Below are positions 16,532 through 22,783 of a DNA stretch of 30,767 nucleotides, piece by piece (the first letter of the stretch is position 1; every line of letters starts with the position of its first letter). The notes beneath the pieces were generated by a model. That model was not told where the DNA came from, did no database searches, and saw only the letters and a list, made by a program, of their open reading frames with translations. Source of the stretch: Bacteriovoracaceae bacterium (lineage in GTDB: Bacteria; Bdellovibrionota; UBA1018); NCBI GenBank assembly GCA_947500275.1, contig CANMSW010000003.1:1-30767 (forward strand), written 5' to 3'. The translations under genes were made by a program, and so were the position numbers.

Positions 16532-17740
16532 GAGTCTTCCAGCTCCCAGCCAGCGGATTTGTTTGGAGATCATTTGATCGCAATCTGCTGAAGAGACGAT
16601 CAGGATCTTTGCGTCGGGCCGGACTTTGAGAAAAAGGCGGGCGTTTTTGACAGCATCAGCAAGGCCGTCCGGGTCCGAGAGAGGGATTAGACCCAAGAGG
16701 TCCTTCCCGCGCGAAATACACAAAGGGATTTCGCATCCGCTCCGCTTTCGGAATTGAAATGCTCTGCATTGTTCATCAGGCCGATAGTGCCACTGGGTGC
16801 GAAGATTCTGGTACAGGAATGCGAGGAGTTTCCGGTTTTCTGGCAAGGGCTCCTTGGTAAGATGGTTCATCTCACCGATATCTTCGAAAAAGACGATTGG
16901 CTTTTGGTAGTCGCCTTCCGAGTCCACGAATCGGATCAGAAACAATGCCTCAAAAGCTGATATTAATTTTCGTACTGTGGGCAGGCTGATCCCGGAAACC
17001 TTCACTAGGTTCTTGAGGTTCAAAGGGTGGCCAACTTGGGATGCCAGGCCTGAAAGAAGACTTCGTAAATTTTTGTAGGGCACACTGGTGTCGATGATGA
17101 GTCGAAGGTCCCGCTCCAGAATGGTATTCAGCTGAGTTTCAAAACGTTGAGCGCGAATCACAGCGTCGCGGACAGCAAAAACTCCAGGAAGCCCGCCGTT
17201 TTCGAGCGCCCGACGATAGGCCTGCGGCGTGAATGAGGCCGCATTGGAGAGGTCCATATCAAGTTTCCGGCCAACGAGGAGGTTGAGCACTGTGGCAGGC
17301 AGTGGCTGAGAATGCTGCTCAGACCAATCCATGGGGAGCAACTCCCAGGTGATGATCCGGCCGGTTAGGGACTCTCGAATAGCTTTTCGACTGGTGAAGC
17401 GGACCGAGCCGGTGATTGTGAATTGTCCGGGCCTCTTGTGTAATCGGACCCATTCCTTTAGCGCTGGAAAAAGCGGAGGTGCGAGTTGGCACTCATCGAT
17501 GACAGCGGGAAAATCCGGTGTCCCGCGTTTCTGCTCGCTCAAACTAGCCAGGAAAGCCTCTGGTACCAGGTTGGCCGACGCGTGGTCTTGTGCAAGATCA
17601 AGAGTGACGTAAGCGCCGCCGAGTGAGGTGGCCAGCGTGGTTTTGCCCACTTGCCGATGACCGAGAATCCCCGTGATCGGAGAGTATTTGAAGGTCTTTT
17701 GGAGCAGTCTTGATAGATGTCTGGCTCTTTCATGGGGCAT
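16526..17740 (-). CDS. AAA_14/DUF4143 ATPase, paralogue 1
   Basis: ATPase of the AAA_14-DUF4143 type, widespread but functionally uncharacterised. From the ATG at 17740 (404 aa) Walker A is GHRQVGKTT (27-35), Walker B AVIDE (79-83), the sensor strand ITGSVRF (109-115), then ESLTGRI (123-129). The DUF4143 part follows from about 180 (NGGLPGVFAVRD, ERDLRLIID). The nuclease-like tail has RKRSGCEIPLCI where relatives show an EVDF-type strand, and the ExK motif is absent. A frame open to 17821 would add a Lys/Thr-rich lead made from two copies of a short repeat; I prefer 17740, whose start (ATGCCCCAT) matches paralogue 3. An inverted repeat precedes it. Confidence 0.85.
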   Translation of the reverse strand: MPHERARHLSRLLQKTFKYSPITGILGHRQVGKTTLATSLGGAYVTLDLAQDHASANLVPEAFLASLSEQKRGTPDFPAVIDECQLAPPLFPALKEWVRLHKRPGQFTITGSVRFTSRKAIRESLTGRIITWELLPMDWSEQHSQPLPATVLNLLVGRKLDMDLSNAASFTPQAYRRALENGGLPGVFAVRDAVIRAQRFETQLNTILERDLRLIIDTSVPYKNLRSLLSGLASQVGHPLNLKNLVKVSGISLPTVRKLISAFEALFLIRFVDSEGDYQKPIVFFEDIGEMNHLTKEPLPENRKLLAFLYQNLRTQWHYRPDEQCRAFQFRKRSGCEIPLCISRGKDLLGLIPLSDPDGLADAVKNARLFLKVRPDAKILIVSSADCDQMISKQIRWLGAGRLL

Positions 17741-17760
17741 GCATCTCAGTGTGCTCTTTT

Positions 17761-17797
17761 TTGAAAAAAATGAAAACATGGGTGTTGTTTTTTTCAA
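17761..17797. promoter_or_regulatory. inverted repeat before ATPase paralogue 1
   Basis: TTGAAAAAAA (17761-17770) is the exact complement of TTTTTTTCAA (17788-17797), with a 17-base spacer, centred about 39 bp before the start codon. A direct repeat GTGTYGTTTTTTTCA follows at 17782-17796 and 17806-17820. The A/T-tract composition makes it the weakest of the three ATPase palindromes. Confidence 0.4.
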
Positions 17798-17867
17798 TAG
17801 GGGGGGTGTCGTTTTTTTCACAAGGTAAATCGAGGCACCACTCTACCAAATACCCGGGACTCATAGA

Positions 17868-18030
17868 GGGGTTGAAACAGCAACTCGCGGGCTCAAATCC
17901 CACGCCCAGGCCGAAAAACCGGGCCAATCACGCGGATCCGGCGGGCCACGCACCACAGACTGGCGAATTCACCTCCGCTGAGTCGCGCGGACTTGCAAAC
18001 AATCCGCGACTCATTCTGGGTGGCTCACAG
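17868..18030. repeat. ATPase-flanking repeat, copy 2, with tRNA T-arm-like piece
   Basis: Lies between ATPases 1 and 2 and matches 16384-16531 over 17883-18030. Its first part (GGGGTTGAAACAGCAACTC, 17868-17886) is matched at 19450-19468 with two differences. GCGGG-CTCAAAT-CCCAC at 17887-17903 resembles a tRNA T-arm with one mismatch, but no acceptor stem or anticodon arm fits, so it is not a tRNA gene. Confidence 0.55.
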
Positions 18031-18052
18031 CAGCGGTTACTCAGGACGTCGC

Positions 18053-19282
18053 TTAGGACCAGGCCGACCAGGGCAAGATTCCGATGCCGCCCTTCTTTCC
18101 AGGGAGGATGGGCGCGTCAACGGGTGCGACGAGGTAGCCAGTCTTGGCTCCGAGTTTCTTCATGGCGGCCGCAAGTGAGCGTTCTTCCCAGCCCGACTTT
18201 CCCACCAGGTCCGCACTCTCAACAATGCGATAGGGAGTGCCTTGAGTATCGATCCAGTCGATGGGAGCCCCTTTTGCCGACTTGATATACACTCGTGGCA
18301 GGCGCACGCCCTGATAACTGTGTTGACAGGCCCACTCGTTCCAAACAAGTGTGCGGGCGAGCGAGAGGAGGGCACCCTGCCCTCGGGCGGATTTCATCAA
18401 GTGGGCGGCAAATCCCGCGTCAAACGGTAGCCAGATGTCCGTTCCAGCCCCGAGCTCGTGGCATCGAATGCGCCTCAACAGGAAAGTTTCTTCCATCACA
18501 CCAAACAAATCCCGTAGTTTTCTGGCCGGGGTTGAAAAATGCTTGAGGCTGGGAAGTTCGCCTTCGCGGAGAACCGAGCCCATTCGCTCTAAAAGTTGAT
18601 ATGTAAGATCGACGTCATAACCCCGCTTGAAAAAGCGGGATAAGTCCCGCACGAGCGTGGTTTCGATCCACGAATCCCAGTAGGCTTTGCGTTGGTCAGG
18701 ATCTCGCAGAAACGCTGGAATCGGCATTCCACCGGAATCGAGGCTCTTTGCCAGCTCGCTCGAAGTGAATCGGGGGCGCTTCTGCGTGGGGGTGAGGCTG
18801 GGGCGGAACTCTTTTGCATGGAGCTCGGCCAGGCAGAGTGGATGAAGGTTCACGAGTGCAATTCGTCCAGTGAGGCTTTCGTGGATTCCGATCTTGGATG
18901 AAAAGCCGGAAGATCCCGTCAGGAAGTAGGATCCGGGCACGCGCTTTTGATCGACCTTGAGCTTGATCGCATCAAAGATTTCGGGCGCCTTCTGGGCTTC
19001 ATCCAGCACACAAGGTGAGGGCTGGCGCTCGAGGAAAGTGTTGGGCGATCTCTGGGCCTCGGTCCGCGTACTGAGATCATCCAGGGAGATGCACGGTCCA
19101 AGCTCAAGCTCAAGCTCAAGCTCAAGCTCAAGCTCAAGCTCAAGCTCAAGCTCAAGCTCAAGCTCATTGGAGAACACCGTTGTTTTGCCCGACTGTCTAG
19201 GGCCAAGAAGGCCGACTACAGGCCAAAGCTTGGCCTGTTTACGGAGAAGCGGGGTCACGAATCTTTTTCTCAGGTGAGCCAT
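18053..19282 (-). CDS. AAA_14/DUF4143 ATPase, paralogue 2, with Glu-Leu repeat insertion
   Basis: From the ATG at 19282 (409 aa): Walker A GPRQSGKTT (27-35), then eleven Glu-Leu pairs (40-61), then CISLDD. Walker B is CVLDEAQK, the sensor strand LTGSSGFS, followed by ESLTGRI. The DUF4143 part contains DSGGMPIPAFLRD and ETTLVRDLSRF. The repeat makes the stretch between Walker A and the LDD strand about 15 residues longer than in paralogue 3. Near the C-terminus APIDWIDTQ..YRIVES stands where active nuclease-like relatives have an IDF...EVK pattern, so ExK is lost. The longer frame to 19405 has 41 leading residues that cross the upstream palindrome and is unlikely. No frameshift; the gene may be functional. 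Confidence 0.85.
   Translation of the reverse strand: MAHLRKRFVTPLLRKQAKLWPVVGLLGPRQSGKTTVFSNELELELELELELELELELELELGPCISLDDLSTRTEAQRSPNTFLERQPSPCVLDEAQKAPEIFDAIKLKVDQKRVPGSYFLTGSSGFSSKIGIHESLTGRIALVNLHPLCLAELHAKEFRPSLTPTQKRPRFTSSELAKSLDSGGMPIPAFLRDPDQRKAYWDSWIETTLVRDLSRFFKRGYDVDLTYQLLERMGSVLREGELPSLKHFSTPARKLRDLFGVMEETFLLRRIRCHELGAGTDIWLPFDAGFAAHLMKSARGQGALLSLARTLVWNEWACQHSYQGVRLPRVYIKSAKGAPIDWIDTQGTPYRIVESADLVGKSGWEERSLAAAMKKLGAKTGYLVAPVDAPILPGKKGGIGILPWSAWS
19101..19166. repeat. hexanucleotide microsatellite (AGCTCA)11
   Basis: Eleven perfect head-to-tail copies of AGCTCA lie inside ATPase paralogue 2, read on the coding strand as GAG CTT (Glu-Leu). Perfect copies suggest recent slippage. 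Changes by whole units keep the frame, so variation would alter protein length but not switch the gene off. Confidence 0.95.
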
Positions 19283-19292
19283 ACTTTTTAAT

Positions 19293-19338
19293 ATTGCCAC
19301 CCTAAAACGACATTTAAAACCTAATTTTGGGTGGCAAT
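19293..19338. promoter_or_regulatory. inverted repeat before ATPase paralogue 2
   Basis: ATTGCCACCC (19293-19302) pairs exactly with GGGTGGCAAT (19329-19338), and after one mismatch three more A-T pairs extend inwards. The spacer is 26 bases. The element is centred about 34 bp before the ATG at 19282. Confidence 0.6.
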
Positions 19339-19449
19339 TTTGTGTGAACTCCGGCTCGGGGTGCCAATCACCCAATCGAAATCCGGCCGGGATGTGGGCG
19401 ATCAAAACCCAGGCTTGGGCCCCGCTTTTCCGAATGCCCTCAACTCGGT

Positions 19450-19468
19450 GGGGTCGAAACAGCCACTC
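19450..19468. repeat. ATPase-flanking repeat, diverged copy 3
   Basis: GGGGTCGAAACAGCCACTC matches 17868-17886 with two differences. It lies upstream of ATPase 2 just as 17868 lies upstream of ATPase 1. Similarity after this point fades quickly. Confidence 0.4.
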
Positions 19469-19527
19469 CCCCGCTTTGATTCGGAAGCCCCGAGATCAGG
19501 ACCATCTTGCCCACGGACGCCCTCTCT

Positions 19528-19692
19528 ATGACCGAGCCTGAGTTACTCGAACGACTCCGATTCACCGCCAAACGAGAAAGAGACAAAAAATCCATCCTCA
19601 ACGCACTTACCGTCATAGAACAAATTCAAGTCTGGGAACGAGACGACGGGACTCGAGGCCATCCAAGTGACTACGCGCTCTCCCGTAATTAA
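19528..19692 (+). pseudogene. possible N-terminal fragment of an HNH-type protein
   Basis: A 54-codon frame starting MTEPELLERLRFTAKRERDKK and continuing ILNALTVIEQI. The LLxRL...ER......L..IE pattern resembles the N-terminal helices seen in some HNH-endonuclease-like proteins, but the frame stops soon after and no HNH motif follows. It lies antisense to the end of the frameshifted lipoprotein gene, so only one of the two can be an intact reading. The assignment is tentative and based on the helical pattern only. Confidence 0.25.
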
Positions 19693-20210
19693 CCTATCGA
19701 CCTCGAGTACTGCGTGAATATCGCCAGGGATATCCCCAAATTCAGCGGGCCCGGGGAATTCATCCAAGGTCAGAGTTCCCTGATCGAACGGAAGGTGGAT
19801 CGGACTTTCAGAGGCAAGAATTGCTCTTTCGAAATCCCCGTCTATTGTCAAACGCATCGGCTTACCTACAAAGGAGAAATCCGACTTAAAGACACGAAGG
19901 CTCAACCGACACTTTTTCCCGTCTTTTCCGCAAGAATCAGCAATCCGACCCAAGACCTCACCCGAGGCGCTTGCGGACACCAAGAGAGTGTCTTTGTAAA
20001 GTTGAGTACTCGCTCGTGAGCTCGATCCCAGGACGCCACCTGATCAAGTCGACACTGCTTGCGAATCCGCTCAAAGTCCGAATCCGGATATTCCCGTACC
20101 CCAGGAGCGTAGTCGATATCATAGCAGGTACTACCCGCACTCTTTATTCCGACACAACCGGTTACGGATGAAATAAACACCCCCAAGAGCCCGAACGGAC
20201 CGGGGCCCAT
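19543..20210 (-). pseudogene. frameshifted lipoprotein-like gene
   Basis: Two minus-strand frames appear to form one gene. The 5' part, from the ATG at 20210, has a short hydrophobic lead and a lipobox-like VTGC (Cys19). It runs through CYDIDYAPGVREYPDSDFERIRKQCRLDQ. Around 20030-20045 the sense moves to another frame, which continues VLGSSSRASTQLYKDTLLVS and goes on to the stop at 19543. That second part has no ATG of its own; its first possible start is a TTG inside this joint. The total would be about 220 residues. No family is recognised. No ribosome site is seen before 20210, and the lead lacks basic residues, so the 5' end is uncertain. Inactivation or a sequence error are both possible. 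Confidence 0.45.
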
Positions 20211-20315
20211 GGGGGCGGGCAATACAGCAGAGTGACACAATGCAAAACATAGAAAAGATGGCGGTACATCCGACAGAAGCACCGGCACCCACTCAAGTGC
20301 TGCCTGTCAGTCTTT

Positions 20316-20338
20316 GAACCGGAGCAAGTGGCCGGTTC
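20316..20338 (-). terminator. hairpin downstream of ATPase paralogue 3
   Basis: GAACCGG (20316-20322) pairs with CCGGTTC (20332-20338), loop nine bases, 44 bp beyond the ATPase stop. There is no T-run on the coding strand, so termination here is only a possibility. Confidence 0.3.
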
Positions 20339-20381
20339 AGGGAAAAAATACACTCCCCCGGAACCACCCCTCAGGGCGCAC

Positions 20382-21581
20382 TCAAACCACAGCGTTCCAG
20401 GGAACGATGGTGATCCCTTTACCGAGGCGATGAACACTTTTACAGGGAGCTAGCACCAGCACTGGCATTCCTGGGTTTCGCTCGGTGAATGCTTCTGCGG
20501 CCCTCAGTGAGTAGGTCCCCGGGGATTCCTCATCACTCCACTGGAGGGCCCAAGCGCCATCCCGCGTCTCCACGACGAAATCGATTTTCGATCCGCGACT
20601 TGTTTCGTACCGAAATAGATCGGGCCGCATCTTTCCGCTGTTTGCAAACTGAGAAAGACACTCATTCAAAAACCAAATCCGACTGCATTTGCCCGGCGAG
20701 GATCCAGATGCCCGGGCAATTCCCGCATCAAAAGGATAGAACCAGGATTTTCCCACGCTGGTTCGGTAGGGTTCGACCTCATAGAGAGTGAAGAGCGATT
20801 TGAATCCTTCCAAGTACCGTTCAATCTGAACGGGAGTCTTGCCGACCGAGCGCGCTATTTCAGTCCGATTGGGAATTTCAAGTCGAGCACATGCAAGCCA
20901 GATCCGGCGCGCAAGTTCTGGGTTGAACCGGGGTATCTGAAACTGCGCCAAATCGCGGGTACAAGTGGTCTCAAGCCAGTTTTCGAACATGGACTCGCGG
21001 GCCTCAGTATCACGGACCGCAAAAACCCCGGGCATTCCTCCCCGTTCGAACCATTGCACCAGAGTCTTCATCGGAACCAGCGACGCTCCCGAAGGGAGAG
21101 ACGGAATTTTTCCTGGTAACTGCGCAAGGGGATGCCTTGCCTTGGCATGGGTGATTTCCTGGATATTCAATGGAAACATCCGAAGAAGAGCCACTCGGCC
21201 CGTGAGGGATTCCTGGATGCCCGTCTTTTTCGAGAACTCTGTAGATCCTGATATCGCGAAGCGTCCGGGGCGCCTGACCTCGTCCACCTCGGCCTTGAGC
21301 GTATCAAACAAGACAGGAACTTTCTGGATCTCGTCGATGCAGACGGTATCGATTTCATCCGATTCTAGTCCCTCAACAAATAGGCTCGGCTGCCGGGCAG
21401 CAAGTGCCCGATTCTCTTCCCGATCGAGCGTCACGTAATTGATCGTTCGGATTCCCTTCAGCAGCTCTCGAAGCAAGGTACTTTTTCCGGTTTGCCGGGC
21501 GCCGAGGACCCCGACTACCGGGAAGTGGGCTAGTCTTTTCTCAAGGATTGCAAGTAGGGTTCTGGGTCTCTGATGGGGCAT
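20382..21581 (-). CDS. AAA_14/DUF4143 ATPase, paralogue 3
   Basis: The most regular of the three paralogues, 399 aa from the ATG at 21581. Walker A is GARQTGKST (27-35), then NYVTLDRE (48-55), Walker B VCIDEIQK (80-87), the sensor strand ISGSTEFS (110-117), and ESLTGRVALLRMFPLNIQE (124-142). The DUF4143 half has ERGGMPGVFAVRD and ETTCTRDLAQF. The C-terminal region keeps SRGSKIDFVVETRD but continues WALQWSDEES where the ExK of a PD-(D/E)XK-like core would be expected. This suggests a nuclease-like fold without catalysis. It shares the initial MPH and Walker spacing with paralogue 1. A perfect 16-bp inverted repeat stands directly upstream. It is the last gene before the second DUF155-end repeat. 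Confidence 0.88.
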   Translation of the reverse strand: MPHQRPRTLLAILEKRLAHFPVVGVLGARQTGKSTLLRELLKGIRTINYVTLDREENRALAARQPSLFVEGLESDEIDTVCIDEIQKVPVLFDTLKAEVDEVRRPGRFAISGSTEFSKKTGIQESLTGRVALLRMFPLNIQEITHAKARHPLAQLPGKIPSLPSGASLVPMKTLVQWFERGGMPGVFAVRDTEARESMFENWLETTCTRDLAQFQIPRFNPELARRIWLACARLEIPNRTEIARSVGKTPVQIERYLEGFKSLFTLYEVEPYRTSVGKSWFYPFDAGIARASGSSPGKCSRIWFLNECLSQFANSGKMRPDLFRYETSRGSKIDFVVETRDGAWALQWSDEESPGTYSLRAAEAFTERNPGMPVLVLAPCKSVHRLGKGITIVPWNAVV

Positions 21582-21606
21582 CCATCAAGCATGACAAGGC
21601 TCCAGA

Positions 21607-21650
21607 GGTATGTCGATTTTTTAATGATTCTATCAAAAAATCGACATACC
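21607..21650. promoter_or_regulatory. perfect 16-bp inverted repeat before ATPase paralogue 3
   Basis: GGTATGTCGATTTTTT (21607-21622) and AAAAAATCGACATACC (21635-21650) are exact complements around a 12-base spacer. The centre is about 47 bp before the ATG. On the coding strand the spacer includes TAGAAT, a possible -10 hexamer, so a protein bound to the arms could block the promoter. In RNA it would form a long hairpin. Confidence 0.75.
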
Positions 21651-21756
21651 CATCCTGGTGCGCGCCCCAATCCCGGCAGCAGGCCAAACTGAGCTCCCCT
21701 TCGAGCCGATGCTACTGAAGGGGGCCCATGAACCTGGCTGCCCTATTCAGGGCCAG

Positions 21757-21894
21757 TTCAAGGCGAAATGAACGTTCGCAGAAACCCTATCCTAGAAATC
21801 ATTGTGATTCTTCTCATTGCCTTTGAAATTCTCTCAGAGTTTATGCGGCACTGAAGCGCAGAGGAAATTTAAAGTGAAGAAGTTATGAATGCCT
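21757..21894 (+). repeat. right copy of the DUF155 3'-end direct repeat
   Basis: Matches 13179-13316 base for base in length. The first 98 bp are a DUF155 gene remnant without start (29 codons after the shared core begins, ending RH-stop at 21852-21854). Sequence before 21757 shows no similarity to the DUF155 gene. The receiver gene begins 91 bp after this remnant's stop codon. Confidence 0.75.
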
Positions 21895-21945
21895 TGCGAA
21901 CCCAGCCCATTGAGCGGACCATAAAAAGACAACGAGGTTAACGCC

Positions 21946-22353
21946 ATGGACACTGGATTTTCCAAAGACACGCGCATTTTGATCATCGATGACTCGGTAA
22001 CTTTCCGAAAAATGCTCTACAAGATTCTCGAGAGTCAAGGGTTCACCAGCCTCCAAGAAGCCTCGAATGGCGAGGAAGCCTGGGAAAAAATCTGTCACGA
22101 CAACCAACCCTATGGGCTCGTCCTTTGTGATATTCATATGCCGAAAATCAACGGTCTCGAATTCTTGAAGAAACTCAGAAGTGATGACCGATTCAAGAAC
22201 TTGCCGCTCATTCTCGTCACGTCAGAGCGCGATAAGAAAATGATGGCTGAAGGCGTTCTTGCGGGTGCATCGCACTACCTGACGAAGCCAATCACCGAAG
22301 AAAATCTCTTTCAACGCATGGTCTATGTAGCGAAGAAGACTGCCAAGACTTAA
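21946..22353 (+). CDS. single-domain response regulator (CheY-like)
   Basis: A 135-aa stand-alone receiver domain. The acidic pair is in ILIIDDSVTFRKM (D15-D16 region), the phospho-acceptor Asp in LVLCDIHMP, the switch Thr in ILVTSERD and the conserved Lys in YLTKPI, so it should be phosphorylatable. There is no output domain, so it probably acts by binding a partner such as a motor, kinase or phosphorelay protein. The ATG at 21946 follows GAGG at about ten bases. No histidine kinase gene is adjacent. It is likely the ancestral downstream neighbour of the DUF155 gene, now separated from it by 8.4 kb of accessory DNA. Confidence 0.9.
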   Translation: MDTGFSKDTRILIIDDSVTFRKMLYKILESQGFTSLQEASNGEEAWEKICHDNQPYGLVLCDIHMPKINGLEFLKKLRSDDRFKNLPLILVTSERDKKMMAEGVLAGASHYLTKPITEENLFQRMVYVAKKTAKT

Positions 22354-22401
22354 ACCTCTGCACCCTTCCTTCCTTCCCATTTAGCCAACCCGATGAACAG
22401 C

Positions 22402-22430
22402 CACACCTGTCGACCTTCTAGACAGGTGTG
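22402..22430 (+). terminator. 10-bp stem hairpin after the receiver gene
   Basis: CACACCTGTC (22402-22411) pairs perfectly with GACAGGTGTG (22421-22430), loop nine bases, 49 bp after the stop. No T-run follows on the plus strand, so it is a stabiliser or a weak terminator. Confidence 0.5.
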
Positions 22431-22487
22431 CCAGAAAACGAACACCCTCCCACGCGCACCCACTGGAGCTGCCGCTCGCTAAAATAT

Positions 22488-22496
22488 TGATATAAT
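22488..22496 (+). promoter_or_regulatory. extended -10 promoter, TGATATAAT
   Basis: A perfect TGnTATAAT extended -10, embedded in TTGATATAAT, in an AT-rich pocket. No good -35 is present, as is usual for extended -10 promoters. The predicted transcription start is near 22503, reading into a 265-bp stretch without a gene. The same ten bases occur upstream of the secreted-protein gene at 29526. Confidence 0.6.
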
Positions 22497-22502
22497 TACG
22501 CT

Positions 22503-22770
22503 TTGCTTATTCTCCGGACTTGGCACCGCCCTTGCTTTTATTCAAGGCAAGACAGCGAGTGAAAAGGACTCCTGCAACACAATTCACAAGTTCCGGCCGG
22601 AGGGTCACCCCCCCTACCCCCTACCCCCCCGACTTTTCGGCCGGTCCCTTTTCTACCAGGAGCGGGTCTCATCCCCCTACCCCCCAAAAAAATGGGGCCC
22701 GCTCCCCCCTCGTCTTTTTAAAGAAAAAAAAAGGCCCACTCAGGAGCTCCTGAGTGGGCCTTTTCGTTTT
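22503..22770 (+). ncRNA. candidate small RNA with C-rich hairpin loops
   Basis: Bounded by the extended -10 at 22488-22496 and a strong terminator at 22729-22764. Hairpin 1: CCGGCCG (22593-22599) pairs with CGGCCGG (22638-22644) and is extended inwards by A-U, G-C and G-U pairs. Its loop carries three C-runs joined by TA (22608-22630). Hairpin 2: GGAGCGGG (22659-22666) pairs with CCCGCTCC (22698-22705), and its loop again shows CCCCCTACCCCCC. C-rich loops of this kind occur in regulatory RNAs that pair with G-rich ribosome sites. The stretch has no convincing open frame. Expression is unproven; a long leader or decayed gene is the alternative. Confidence 0.5.
22729..22764. terminator. bidirectional intrinsic terminator
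   Basis: A perfect 36-bp palindrome with arms of 18 bp, AAAAGGCCCACTCAGGAG and its complement. On the plus strand it is followed by CGTTTT after the T-run. On the minus strand it is followed by nine T's and CTTT, giving a strong terminator for the START-like gene that ends at 22784. Confidence 0.92.
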
Positions 22771-22783
22771 AGATAAAGCAAGA

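Larger units (their letters stand above)
13317..21756. other. candidate genomic island / accessory segment
   Basis: About 8.4 kb lie between the two DUF155-end repeats. The content is unlike its surroundings: IS110 remnant, two frameshifted genes, three paralogous DUF4143 ATPases, repeats and palindromes. The gene right of the second repeat (receiver protein at 21946) is likely the original downstream neighbour of the DUF155 gene. I found no integrase or recombinase, so either it has been lost, the segment is passively moved, or the repeat arose by duplication. Confidence 0.45.

Noticed and set aside
17838..17912. possible tRNA gene ending in a T-arm-like sequence
   Set aside because: The T-stem has a mismatch and no acceptor stem, anticodon arm or D-arm fits at the right distance.
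19101..19166. CRISPR-like or other array
   Set aside because: It is a simple hexanucleotide tandem repeat without spacers.
13317..21756. integrase or recombinase gene of the island
   Set aside because: None found in any frame; only the IS110 remnant is recombination related, so self-mobility is not claimed.
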